Both the position numbers and the translations under genes were made by a program. From Pedobacter planticolens (GTDB lineage: Bacteria > Bacteroidota > Bacteroidia > Sphingobacteriales > Sphingobacteriaceae): 64,000 nucleotides of DNA. The stretch lies in the NCBI RefSeq assembly GCF_014172375.1, contig NZ_WNXD01000002.1:434001-498000 (forward strand), written 5' to 3'. The stretch's first letter is position 1. Each line of letters opens with the position of its first letter. Below are positions 1-8,725 of the stretch, piece by piece. Under the pieces are notes generated by a model, which was not told where the DNA came from, ran no database searches, and saw only the letters and a list, made by a program, of their open reading frames with translations.

Positions 1-371
1 AAAAGCAATAGTAAACTTAAACCAATGGTGGCAATTGAAATGTCTGCAAAATAATTGACAAGAATAAAACCAGTTGTTCCCAAAATAAAAAAACAAAACT
101 GAATAGCAATTACATTTACCTTAAGATCAATCGAATTTCCTGTACTTTGATAATCTGGGTACAAATAAACAACAGCACTATTTATCCAACCATTAATTAA
201 CTGACCAAATAACACTACCGTAGCCAATACAAATGCATAATATCCATACAAATCTGTAGGTAGACTTTTCGTTAACAAATAAATGGTGAATAAGCCAGAG
301 AATGCTGGCAAAATCTTTACCGGTAAATAACTTAGGGCATCTCGCCAAATTTCACGATGAAGCTTACTCAT
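1..371 (-). CDS. Polysaccharide flippase (Wzx-like), N-terminal part, cut by window edge
   Basis: Only about 123 N-terminal codons are inside the window; the gene runs off the left edge. Reading the minus strand from ATG at 371 gives MSKLHREIWRDALSYLP, followed by long hydrophobic stretches (residues about 17-35, 43-60 and 85-120) typical of the first membrane helices of a MATE/Wzx-type lipid-linked oligosaccharide flippase. Such proteins move undecaprenyl-linked repeat units across the inner membrane. It lies 73 bp downstream of the GT2 gene and would be the second flippase of the locus, the other being at 13205-14635. The family call rests on the N-terminus only and could change with the full sequence. 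Confidence 0.6.
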   Translation of the reverse strand, partial: MSKLHREIWRDALSYLPVKILPAFSGLFTIYLLTKSLPTDLYGYYAFVLATVVLFGQLINGWINSAVVYLYPDYQSTGNSIDLKVNVIAIQFCFFILGTTGFILVNYFADISIATIGLSLLLL

Positions 372-444
372 GCAAATGATGTATGTTCATTAACTAGTGC
401 GCTAGTAAAAACAATAAATAAATACGTTTATAAAGATGCACTAA

Positions 445-1431
445 TTAAGAATAAGTGCTAGCCATTTTTATTAATTCTTTGTATTTGGCAAAAAGCGCTT
501 CATTTTTTGGTGTACGTTCGCCCAAATCTTCATAGATTAAAAATTTATGAATACGTTTAAAATAGCCAAAGCGCCATAAAAAAAGCCTACAATAAAGTGC
601 CAATTGAATTACTCTTTTTAAAGTGCTAAAACTACGCTTAGAATAATGCTTTTTATAAAGATGCAATAGGCCCTTAATATCATTTTCAAAAGAAAAAATT
701 GGATTATTAATAGAAGATGTACCCCCAAAGTGAATTACTTTAGCTTTACTGTACATAAATTTATAACCCTGTTTGCTAGCTCTTAAGGCAAACTCACAAT
801 CTTCATGATAAAAGACCATTTCTTCATCTAGTAAACCAACCGCTTCAATAACTTCTTTTTTAAACAAAATACAAGCAAAAGATAAATAGTCCATTTCAGA
901 TACTTGCTCGGCTTGAAGTAAAAATGCAGGTTTTTTCCAAAAGAATAAATGTTTAAAAAAAGGAGAATGCAACAATTTAAAGAGGACAATACTTAAATTG
1001 GTTAAGCGTAAAAATATTTTTAAAGTGGTTGGAAAATCAAACCAACTCCGCTGAATAGTTTGATTTTTATTCAACATGGTAGCACCCACGATCCCATAAT
1101 TATGTACTATAGCGTCATTCATTAAAGTCTCCAGGGTATCTGCAAACAACAATGTATCACTATTTAACAAGAGTAAGTGTTTACCTTTTGATTGTTTAAT
1201 GCCAAGATTTACACCTTTAGCGAAACCTAAATTAGTATTCGATTCTATTAAAACAACTTCACTAAACTCTTCTTTGATTCTAGTTGTAGTTTGATCCATT
1301 GAATGATTATCAACAACGATAATCTCAAAATTGAAACTTGTTTTAGAAGTGAGTATTGAATTAATGCAGGCTAATGAAATTTCTTCTGTATTAAAGGTTA
1401 CTATAATTATACTTAAATCGATTTGCTGCAT
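445..1431 (-). CDS. Family 2 glycosyltransferase (rhamnosyltransferase/WbbL-like)
   Basis: 328 aa with an N-terminal GT-A domain. Residues 5-15 form the nucleotide-binding strand (LSIIIVTFNTE), VVDNHSMD follows at about 40, and the NLGFAKGVN segment with a downstream NSD (DXD-equivalent) motif near residue 92 is characteristic of GT2 enzymes that use dTDP- or GDP-activated deoxysugars. A later CEFALRASKQGYKF region fits the acceptor side, and the basic C-terminal part may lie on the membrane. It should add one sugar to the lipid-linked repeat unit on the cytoplasmic face. It is separated from the upstream aminotransferase by 221 bp, the largest gap inside this part of the locus. The sugar donor cannot be deduced from sequence. 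Confidence 0.85.
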   Translation of the reverse strand: MQQIDLSIIIVTFNTEEISLACINSILTSKTSFNFEIIVVDNHSMDQTTTRIKEEFSEVVLIESNTNLGFAKGVNLGIKQSKGKHLLLLNSDTLLFADTLETLMNDAIVHNYGIVGATMLNKNQTIQRSWFDFPTTLKIFLRLTNLSIVLFKLLHSPFFKHLFFWKKPAFLLQAEQVSEMDYLSFACILFKKEVIEAVGLLDEEMVFYHEDCEFALRASKQGYKFMYSKAKVIHFGGTSSINNPIFSFENDIKGLLHLYKKHYSKRSFSTLKRVIQLALYCRLFLWRFGYFKRIHKFLIYEDLGERTPKNEALFAKYKELIKMASTYS

Positions 1432-1652
1432 AAATTGAAAACACGTAAGGAAGAATAGGGATAAACAAATTTAAAAAAAATAAATTGTTTACCTTAACAA
1501 ATCCGGCATTTCCCATATGTGAGATAAAATTATTACAGCTTTCATCGTAATAACCAATATGTTTATTTTTTGACCACCCTCTAATCGGAATTCAAAGTAC
1601 AGAACAAACCATAACTGGCACTAAAATTAAATAGCGTTAATAAAGAGAACAG

Positions 1653-2870
1653 CTAAGAAACCATAATCTTTTGGTATGCCTGTGCTATTGCCTCGCATAC
1701 ATATTCAATTTCTTCTGTAGTTAATTGAGGGTATATTGGGAGCGATATTTCTCTTGAATAATTATCAAAAGCAACAGGATAATTGCTTATTTGGTAATCT
1801 AAACTTTTAAATAGCGTTAACATGGGCATCGGTATAAAGTGCACATTAACTGCCACACCCAATGAAGAAATAAAATCTATCATTTGATCTCTTTGAATCT
1901 CAGAAATCTGATTAATTCTTAGTGGATATAAATGATAGCATGATTTTCTATTTTGATCCTCCAGAATTGGAAGCTGTGCCCAAGCTTTTTGACGAAAAAA
2001 TAATTCATATTGCTTTGCTACTCTTTCTCGTTCTAGCAGCAAATTATTATCGTATTTTTTAATTTGAGCAAGCCCAACTGCAGCACATAAATCTGGCATA
2101 TTCACTTTTAACCCTGCAAAAAGGATATCATATTTCCAGCCACCTGATTGAGATTTAGAAAATGCATCTTTAGTTTGCCCATTCAGTGTCCAAATTCTCA
2201 TTAATTTATATTCTTCAGCAGTATCAAAATCACTAGGTAGATTAATACAAATCACGCCACCTTCTGCCGTAGTTATATTTTTAACGGCATGAAAAGAAAA
2301 TATGGTAATATCTGTAGCCACACCCGATTGTATACCTTTATAGGATGCACCGACAGAATGCGCTGCATCTGAAAGCACTAAAATTCTACCTAATTGCTGT
2401 TGTTTTTCGCTAGTTGGCTTAAATATTTTTTTTATAGCTACTTCATTAACAATGTCATTAATAGTCCCATAATCACACATTAACCCAGCAATATCAACTG
2501 GCATGATAACCTTAGTTCTTTCTGTTATTGCAGCTTTTATTTTATCAGGATCAATTGTAAAATCCACATTAACATCTACCATTACCGGGGTTGCTCCACA
2601 GTGTAAAACACTTAAAGCTGTAGCTGAATAGGTGTAAGCTGGCACAATAACCTCATCGCCAGGACCAACGCCAAACCATTTTAAGATTAAAATCGCACCC
2701 GATGTCCACGAATTAACGCATAATGCTTCTGGACAGCCAGTTAATTTTACAACTTCTTTTTCTAAAGCTTTAACCTTTGGCCCAGTAGTAATCCAACCTG
2801 ATTGAAGTGTATCAACAACTTCATCAATGATATCTTGATCTACGTAAGGTGGTGAAAATGGAATTGTCAT
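1653..2870 (-). CDS. DegT/DnrJ/EryC1/StrS family PLP-dependent sugar aminotransferase
   Basis: 405 aa, a usual length for nucleotide-sugar aminotransferases that convert a keto-sugar to an amino-sugar. The PLP Schiff-base lysine is visible as K197 in SFHAVKNIT, and D168 in LSDAAHSVGA is the expected pyridine-nitrogen aspartate. Compared with the other DegT protein of this locus (PseC, 20476-21663) the region around residues 140-162 holds a lysine-rich insertion. The start codon overlaps the ATP-grasp stop by one base (TAATG), so translation is probably coupled. This suggests the amino group made here is used by, or made with, the ATP-grasp/phosphoesterase pair upstream. The exact substrate is unknown; it is a separate enzyme from PseC. 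Confidence 0.85.
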   Translation of the reverse strand: MTIPFSPPYVDQDIIDEVVDTLQSGWITTGPKVKALEKEVVKLTGCPEALCVNSWTSGAILILKWFGVGPGDEVIVPAYTYSATALSVLHCGATPVMVDVNVDFTIDPDKIKAAITERTKVIMPVDIAGLMCDYGTINDIVNEVAIKKIFKPTSEKQQQLGRILVLSDAAHSVGASYKGIQSGVATDITIFSFHAVKNITTAEGGVICINLPSDFDTAEEYKLMRIWTLNGQTKDAFSKSQSGGWKYDILFAGLKVNMPDLCAAVGLAQIKKYDNNLLLERERVAKQYELFFRQKAWAQLPILEDQNRKSCYHLYPLRINQISEIQRDQMIDFISSLGVAVNVHFIPMPMLTLFKSLDYQISNYPVAFDNYSREISLPIYPQLTTEEIEYVCEAIAQAYQKIMVS

Positions 2871-3880
2871 TATGAATTGATTTGTAGTTGAGATTTAATT
2901 GATTTTAAATATACTTTTTCTTGGAAACCTCTAACGCCAAAACTTCCAGTTTGTATCTTATCCCTATTAAAAACATTTACATCAAGGAACATCTTTTTAA
3001 ATAAAATATCAGCTTCATTAAAGCCTAATAATGCCCTAAATGGACTGGTGCCAGAAAATCTTGGATTGATTTCGAAGACATATAGCTCTCCATTCATTAT
3101 TCTGCATTGAATATTTAAGGGGCCTTTTGAATTTACAGATTTAGCAACCTGCTGTGCAATTCGGTCAAGTTCGTCAAAGCTTTCACATTCTATATACTGA
3201 GAAAACCCTCCCGCTAAAATTCTTTTTAATACGATAGATCCCAAAAAATTCCCTGAAAGATCAGATAGAACGGAAATAGTGTACTCTTCTTTAGCACTTC
3301 CTACATACTCTTGAATCACAAAATCTATTTTTTTAAATCCGAGATAAGCAGAAATGCATTTCAATTCTTCTTTGGTTTCAACGATGAAAACATTTTTAGA
3401 AGCATTCCCATATATCGGTTTCACAATAATAGGATAAGAATTTCTCATAAAAAAACTCTTATCATCAATGTCTATTGTTGTATCTGGAGTTTTAACATTT
3501 AATGCTTTGAGACTCACAAAGGTTTCCCATTTGTTATCATAAGTATTAATTACCTCAGCAGTATTAGCAAAAATAACAACCCCTTCTAAGCTAAAAAGAT
3601 TCCTATTGTTAACCAACACTACAAGTTCTTGCTCTGATCCGGGCAACACAACACTAATTTGGTGTGTTTTACAAATATTAATTAGACATTTACAATAATC
3701 ATGATGAGATGCTGGAGGAACTATAAAACTGGTAGTAGGATCATCAAAAAGATAAAGAGAGTTATCACTACTATTACAAGAAAAAACATTATAATCTTTT
3801 AGGGGTTTTAAGGATTTATATAAACCTTCTCCAACACCACATCCTCCAGTACCGGTAATTAAAATATTATATTTTGACAT
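2870..3880 (-). CDS. ATP-grasp ligase, CarB-like
   Basis: 336 aa. The N-terminus (residues 5-20, ILITGTGGCGVGEG) is a Rossmann-like pre-ATP-grasp fold. The ATP-grasp domain spans roughly 115-300, with YPIIVKPIYG as the ATP-binding lysine segment and FEINPRFSG as the metal-binding segment near the end. Members of this family join a carboxylate to an amine or phosphate using ATP. The gene overlaps the phosphoesterase gene by 14 bp and the aminotransferase by 1 bp, which implies one functional unit. A plausible but unproven role is attaching an amino acid or other carboxylate to an amino-sugar of the polysaccharide. No carbamoyl-phosphate synthase partner is present. Confidence 0.8.
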   Translation of the reverse strand: MSKYNILITGTGGCGVGEGLYKSLKPLKDYNVFSCNSSDNSLYLFDDPTTSFIVPPASHHDYCKCLINICKTHQISVVLPGSEQELVVLVNNRNLFSLEGVVIFANTAEVINTYDNKWETFVSLKALNVKTPDTTIDIDDKSFFMRNSYPIIVKPIYGNASKNVFIVETKEELKCISAYLGFKKIDFVIQEYVGSAKEEYTISVLSDLSGNFLGSIVLKRILAGGFSQYIECESFDELDRIAQQVAKSVNSKGPLNIQCRIMNGELYVFEINPRFSGTSPFRALLGFNEADILFKKMFLDVNVFNRDKIQTGSFGVRGFQEKVYLKSIKSQLQINS

Positions 3881-4931
3881 TCTTTATTTTAAATTTACTC
3901 ACAATCTCTAAGGCTAGAGAAATATTTGCTTTTATATTTTTATTAAAATCATTCTTTTCATATTTCGCCAAGTAATAATAACCTGCACTATCTTTTTCTA
4001 AATTTATAGCATTCATCTCAGTAAGATTTAAATCTAATTGCCAATGAAAAACTAGAGTTGAAGAGCTAATTTCAACTGTATTATCTTGATAAAATGCTAT
4101 ATAAATTATATTAGCGTTATTCTGAATACATTCGATTTCAAGAATTAAGCCAAATTTAGTATTAATTATGTATATATTGGGATTTAAAGTAATGAACTCC
4201 TGTAAATAGGATTGATCAATAGTATGTGCTGATAGCGGTTTTGTTGACGTTCTACCAAAAATGAGATTATGTAAATAAGTAGGATGAATAGCCTTTGAAT
4301 ATAAACAATCATCAATCATTTTATTTATATCATAACTGATTCTATAGGGAGTTACATCTATATTTTCGAAATCAATTGTAAGAAAATGGGCTCTATAATC
4401 ACCATTTCTAGGCAATCCTACAGAACCGGGATTAAGGAATAACTTATTGTTGATACCTATCCCAAACTGTAAATGTGTATGTGCGAATAGGAAAAAGTTT
4501 GCTCCATTCCATTCAAAATAAGATGATTTAATTTTGCTTGGATATGTGTATTCATTTAAAAGATCATTAGGGCCACCATGATATAAATTTGTAATATGTC
4601 CTTTTTCTTTTAGTATCAACTGATTAGGCAATGAACTTATCCAATTTTTCTCTTGGTTGGTTAACTTTTTCAGAGTAGAGAGGTAAGCCTCATAATAAGC
4701 CTTTTTATTATTTATCTGGGCCTGACCACTAATAAAGCCATCATGATTCCCTTTTATACATTTCACATCATAGGTTTTCAGCAAGCTAATTACCTCAGAA
4801 GTCCCCTCAAAATACCCACTAATATCACCAAGACAATATATTTGATCAATCTTTTGCGTAGTACTATGTTGTAAAACTGCTTTTAGAGCATATTTATTTG
4901 CGTGAATATCGGCAATAAAAAGACTTTTCAT
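3867..4931 (-). CDS. Calcineurin-like metallophosphoesterase with unassigned C-terminal domain
   Basis: 354 aa. The first ~210 residues carry all metal-binding motifs of YfcE/MJ0936-type phosphoesterases: D8-x-H10 (IADIHANK), GD at D36, GNHD at 61-64, an HGGP loop and the FAHTHLQFG signature followed by LNPGSVGLPR. Typical single-domain members are about 160-250 aa, so residues ~215-354 form an extra domain that I cannot assign. The gene starts 1 bp after the epimerase stop and overlaps the ATP-grasp gene by 14 bp. In a glycan locus it may remove a phosphate from a sugar or regulate a phosphorylated intermediate; the substrate is unknown. Confidence 0.75.
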   Translation of the reverse strand: MKSLFIADIHANKYALKAVLQHSTTQKIDQIYCLGDISGYFEGTSEVISLLKTYDVKCIKGNHDGFISGQAQINNKKAYYEAYLSTLKKLTNQEKNWISSLPNQLILKEKGHITNLYHGGPNDLLNEYTYPSKIKSSYFEWNGANFFLFAHTHLQFGIGINNKLFLNPGSVGLPRNGDYRAHFLTIDFENIDVTPYRISYDINKMIDDCLYSKAIHPTYLHNLIFGRTSTKPLSAHTIDQSYLQEFITLNPNIYIINTKFGLILEIECIQNNANIIYIAFYQDNTVEISSSTLVFHWQLDLNLTEMNAINLEKDSAGYYYLAKYEKNDFNKNIKANISLALEIVSKFKIKNVKI

Positions 4932-4932
4932 A

Positions 4933-5805
4933 TTAGTAATTTCTAAGCCCCTGAACTAATGAAGAAGGGCTATATCCAAGGTTTTTCCTGGCTTTTTCAA
5001 TTGAAAAATTAAATCCAATCTCTTCATTTTGATTTAAATTTAGAATTTCAATCATTGAATTAGAGCCCCAATTTGCTATAATTGTTTTTGCCAACTGAAT
5101 ATCTGAAACAGCATCACCAGATCCAATATTATAACAATCGGCGAAACCAATTTTATTTTCTAAACAGAGCAAGTTAGCTGATGCAACATCCTCTACATGA
5201 ACATAATCCTGAATTCTATTTCCACTGCCAAAAATTTTTATATTGGAATTTTTTATTGCTTTATCAACAAAAATTGGAAGAATTGTATTGGATCGTTGAC
5301 CATCTCCATAAATTGAAGAATATCTTAGAATCCCAAATTCTGGAACTTTATTTTTTAAGATGGAGTAGGCTAACCATTCTGCTGATAATTTGGAAACTGC
5401 ATAATAATTGAGAGGGCGAACTGGGCTCTCTTCATCAATTATTCCTTTATTTTTTTCATAAACTGAACAAGTAGAGGAAAGAATAAATTTTTTCACATTA
5501 ACGTCTGCAGCAAAATTTGCTAATATTTGGGTAGACAATATATTATCTGAAGTTATTTGAGTAATCCCATCCCATGAAGTATCAAAATTCACAGATGCAG
5601 CAACATGAAGTATTGCATCAATATTTATGTTAGTTCCTAAAACATCATATATATTTTTAATATCTGTTTCTTTATAGGTGACACCAGTTTTTTTATGAAT
5701 AGGAGCTTTTCTACATAATGTAATTAATTCATGTCCATGTTTAAGAAGCGTATTTAGCAATACACCTCCAGTAAACCCACCTGCTCCTGTCAGTAATATT
5801 TTCAT
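4933..5805 (-). CDS. NAD-dependent epimerase/dehydratase (extended SDR sugar reductase)
   Basis: 290 aa extended short-chain dehydrogenase. The glycine-rich NAD(P) motif is at residues 6-14 (TGAGGFTGG), the catalytic Ser/Thr at about 110-112 and the YxxxK pair at Y135/K139. Proteins like this act as 4-epimerases or 4-keto-reductases on nucleotide sugars. It overlaps the initiating sugar transferase by 4 bp. In many loci this position is held by the reductase that finishes the first sugar, for example a WbpV-type 4-reductase, and it could equally reduce the keto-sugar made by one of the two Gmd proteins. Sequence alone does not separate epimerase from reductase. Confidence 0.8.
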   Translation of the reverse strand: MKILLTGAGGFTGGVLLNTLLKHGHELITLCRKAPIHKKTGVTYKETDIKNIYDVLGTNINIDAILHVAASVNFDTSWDGITQITSDNILSTQILANFAADVNVKKFILSSTCSVYEKNKGIIDEESPVRPLNYYAVSKLSAEWLAYSILKNKVPEFGILRYSSIYGDGQRSNTILPIFVDKAIKNSNIKIFGSGNRIQDYVHVEDVASANLLCLENKIGFADCYNIGSGDAVSDIQLAKTIIANWGSNSMIEILNLNQNEEIGFNFSIEKARKNLGYSPSSLVQGLRNY

Positions 5806-6395
5806 GTATCATGTGTATTTATTCCAGCTCGACCTAAGACTTGTATAAAAGTCATGATTAAAATTTTAATATCTGCAAGAATTGATTTAATTTGTAAATA
5901 CTCCAAATCATAATCTCTTCTCCTTTCCCAACTAATAGAGTTGCGCCCATTAACTTGTGCCCACCCTGTAATACCTTGTGGCACAGTAAGTCTCATAAAA
6001 TCCTTTTCACGATAAAAATTTACAGCATCTATGGGGTCTGGTCTCGGGCCTACCAAACTCATATCTCCAAGAAATACATTAAATAATTGTGGCAATTCAT
6101 CTAGACTTGTTTTCCGTATAAATCGTCCAATTTTAGTAACTCTTGGATCATTTTCACTATTAAATGTAGACCCATCTTCATTACGTATATCTGGTGCATT
6201 TACAATCATTGATCTAAACTTTAAGAGTTTAAAAACTTTTCGGCCCTTGCCCATCCTTATTTGTTTATAAATAACCGAACCCGGATTACTGATATAAATA
6301 GCAATTCCAATGATGAGTAAAACTGGAAATAGAATTAGTATCAAAATAAACGACACCAACAAATCTATTGCTCTTTTAACTATTAAATAAAGCAT
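5802..6395 (-). CDS. Initiating sugar-phosphate transferase (PglC/WcaJ C-terminal type)
   Basis: 197 aa, matching the small single-domain bacterial sugar transferases (PglC size) rather than the ~460-aa WcaJ/WbaP forms. One membrane segment occupies residues ~10-32. The family signature is clear: KFRSM, then DPRVTKIGRFIRKTSLDELPQ as separate blocks, and SLVGPRPDP near residue 120. These enzymes transfer a sugar-1-phosphate onto undecaprenyl phosphate and so start repeat-unit assembly. The gene lies between a WcaI/WbuB-like GT4 (1-bp overlap) and the epimerase (4-bp overlap), a common arrangement for the priming sugar and second-step transferase. The priming sugar is not known. Confidence 0.9.
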   Translation of the reverse strand: MLYLIVKRAIDLLVSFILILILFPVLLIIGIAIYISNPGSVIYKQIRMGKGRKVFKLLKFRSMIVNAPDIRNEDGSTFNSENDPRVTKIGRFIRKTSLDELPQLFNVFLGDMSLVGPRPDPIDAVNFYREKDFMRLTVPQGITGWAQVNGRNSISWERRRDYDLEYLQIKSILADIKILIMTFIQVLGRAGINTHDT

Positions 6396-7600
6396 TATTT
6401 AGTAATTAGGTTGATTAATTTATTAAGATTAACTTCTTTTGAAAAATATTTTTGACCAAATCTTAACGCATTGGCGCCAAGAATATCCAAATCTGAAGGT
6501 GGCAATTCTACAACCTTTCTTAAAATAGCCACCAATTGTTGTACATCTTCTGGTTCGCTTACCCAACCACAGTTTGCACTTTTAATACATTTTTCGGTTT
6601 CCGAATTATGATCAACACAGGCAATTATTGGTTTCCCACTAAACATATAGGATGGAAGCTTTGAAGGGACGGAGCTGCTTGCGCCATTTTTTATAATTGG
6701 CAATAAAAACACATCTGCCTGTGCTTGTATTTCAGGCACTTTCCCATCAGGGACTTCTTGGAATTCAATATCGACTTTTGGAAAAGATTTAGCATAAGCT
6801 ATACAATCTGATTTTTGTGACCCTGAACCAGCTATAATCAATTTTGCCATTAAATTTGAAGAAGCGAAGGACTTTAATAGAAAGGGAATTCCTGCAACAG
6901 TACCAATATTTCCAAGATACATAAATGTAAATTTATCTGATTTTGGTTGCTTTTCATTCAAACTAAATTGAGAACTATCTTGCCAATTGATTACTACTTG
7001 AATTTTTTCTTCTTTAATCTTTCTCGTACTCATGATTAGCTTTTTCATGGTTTCTGAGATTACAACAACCTGAGAAGCATTTTGAACAACAAACTTCTCA
7101 ATTTTAAATAATAATGTATGAGTAATTTTTTTAAGAAAATTTGGGAGCTTATTTGTAAACGACTCAGGGTATACATCTTGTATGTGAACGATATATGGTT
7201 TTTTTTCAAACATACAGGCTTTGGCAACTCCATACTGACCAAAAATAGGCCAAGTGTTCATATAAACTTTATCTAAAGTGTGGCTATTTCTTCTAATATA
7301 TCTATAACATGCCAGACCAAAAGAAATGCCTTCGATTAAGCGAAGAATTGGATTTGACCCAGAATAAATATAAGAAGGTAAGCGTATGAGATTGCTACTA
7401 TTCCCTATCTTTTCTATATGTGTTTTATGCTTTGTATACTTAAAATCAAACTTATAGCCTTTGGGTCTTGAAGGAAATGGAGCTAGAATAGTAACGAAGT
7501 ACCCCAGTTGGTCTAGTTCAACCGTTAAGGCTTCGGCAATTTGAGCAGACACGCCTGGCTCTGGTTTGTAGATGCTATTAACAATCAGTATTCTTTCCAT
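6395..7600 (-). CDS. Family 4 glycosyltransferase (WbuB/WcaI-like)
   Basis: 401 aa GT-B enzyme. The N-terminus (LIVNSIYKPEPGVSAQ) and the VHIQDVYPES segment near residue 148 are typical of the WbuB/WcaI group. The C-terminal half has the donor-binding fold with MYLGNIGTVAGIP and a late PSKLPSYMFSGKPIIA segment in place of the usual E-x7-E region. These proteins usually add the second sugar to the undecaprenyl-linked first sugar, which agrees with its position directly upstream of the priming transferase (1-bp overlap). It ends 3 bp after the next GT4 gene in transcription order. Confidence 0.85.
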   Translation of the reverse strand: MERILIVNSIYKPEPGVSAQIAEALTVELDQLGYFVTILAPFPSRPKGYKFDFKYTKHKTHIEKIGNSSNLIRLPSYIYSGSNPILRLIEGISFGLACYRYIRRNSHTLDKVYMNTWPIFGQYGVAKACMFEKKPYIVHIQDVYPESFTNKLPNFLKKITHTLLFKIEKFVVQNASQVVVISETMKKLIMSTRKIKEEKIQVVINWQDSSQFSLNEKQPKSDKFTFMYLGNIGTVAGIPFLLKSFASSNLMAKLIIAGSGSQKSDCIAYAKSFPKVDIEFQEVPDGKVPEIQAQADVFLLPIIKNGASSSVPSKLPSYMFSGKPIIACVDHNSETEKCIKSANCGWVSEPEDVQQLVAILRKVVELPPSDLDILGANALRFGQKYFSKEVNLNKLINLITK

Positions 7601-7603
7601 CCA

Positions 7604-8725
7604 CTAATACATTTCATTATATACAGCTAGGGTATCTTCAGCGGTTTTTTTCCAAGAAAATCTAGCTCTATTGATTAACCCATTCTTTATAATTTTTTCT
7701 CTTAATATTTTCTCATTTAAAATTTCTAACATTACAGCAGCCATATTTTCAACATCTAAAGGGTTAAAATACAGTGGTGAATCTCCTCCCACTTCAGGTA
7801 ACGACCCTGCATTTGATGAAGCAACGGCAACACCATCTGCTTGAGCATCTAAGATGGGAATGCCAAAGCCCTCATATAAGGAAGGAAATACAAAAAGCGT
7901 TGAAGTTGCAATTAATGGTTTTACATGTTCATCTGGAACGAAGCCTGTAAATACGATACTTTCGTCTAAATTTAAATCAGAAATCATTTTTTCCATGCCA
8001 ACAACCTTTGTTTTGTAACCAACTAACACTAATTTAATCTCTGAGATTTGATTGTGAACCAAAGCAAATGCTTCAATTAATCTATTGATATTTTTGTGTG
8101 GGCTTGGACTACTGAAAGCAATTATATAATCACTCTTTATACCATAGATTGACTTAACATCAATAGATTGATTATTTTCATTTTTTGCATCAGTCATACC
8201 CGATAGTAGAGTTACTTTAACTCTATCTACATTAAAACCGATATATTTTATTATCTGTTGCTTAGAAAATTCTGAAATTGTAATTAAATATCGTGAAGTT
8301 TTAGCTGTAAGATAAATCATAGATCCTAATAGAATTTTTTTACCTCTATTCATACTCGCTCCATGCCCTTTATAATTGATATCCAGAATAGAAGTTACTT
8401 TCTTAGCAGAACAAAGAATAGGCCCAACATATCCTAGAGAGTGTAATAAGTTAATACCATCTCTTAAAATATAATATGGAAGCACAAATTGTTCCCATAA
8501 GTATCTTTTGTAAACACTTGTATATCGAAAGGGAAGAATTCTAAATATAAAATTAGCAGATACCACAAAAGGTAAATTTTCACAATCTTTATTAAGATAA
8601 ATTACATATTGTGTTTTATGATCAATGATTGCAAGATTATTGACTAAATTAATAGCATAAATAAAAGAGCCGCCAGCTAATTTTGGATTTAGATATAGTA
8701 GATTTATTCCTATTCTATTTGCCAT
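7604..8725 (-). CDS. Family 4 (GT-B) glycosyltransferase
   Basis: 373 aa. The N-terminal half contains LLYLNPKLAGGSFIYA and the acceptor-side LHSLGYVGP. The C-terminal donor domain shows AFSSPSPHKNINRLIEAF, VLVGYK, FTGFVPDEHVKPL and FPSLYEGFGIPILDAQADG, the hallmark E-x7-E region of GT4 mannosyl/rhamnosyl-type transferases. It is a cytoplasmic or membrane-associated enzyme adding a sugar to the repeat unit. It overlaps the PhyH gene by 11 bp and is followed after 3 bp by the WbuB-like gene. GDP-sugars from the Gmd proteins are possible donors, which is an inference from neighbourhood. Confidence 0.9.
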   Translation of the reverse strand: MANRIGINLLYLNPKLAGGSFIYAINLVNNLAIIDHKTQYVIYLNKDCENLPFVVSANFIFRILPFRYTSVYKRYLWEQFVLPYYILRDGINLLHSLGYVGPILCSAKKVTSILDINYKGHGASMNRGKKILLGSMIYLTAKTSRYLITISEFSKQQIIKYIGFNVDRVKVTLLSGMTDAKNENNQSIDVKSIYGIKSDYIIAFSSPSPHKNINRLIEAFALVHNQISEIKLVLVGYKTKVVGMEKMISDLNLDESIVFTGFVPDEHVKPLIATSTLFVFPSLYEGFGIPILDAQADGVAVASSNAGSLPEVGGDSPLYFNPLDVENMAAVMLEILNEKILREKIIKNGLINRARFSWKKTAEDTLAVYNEMY

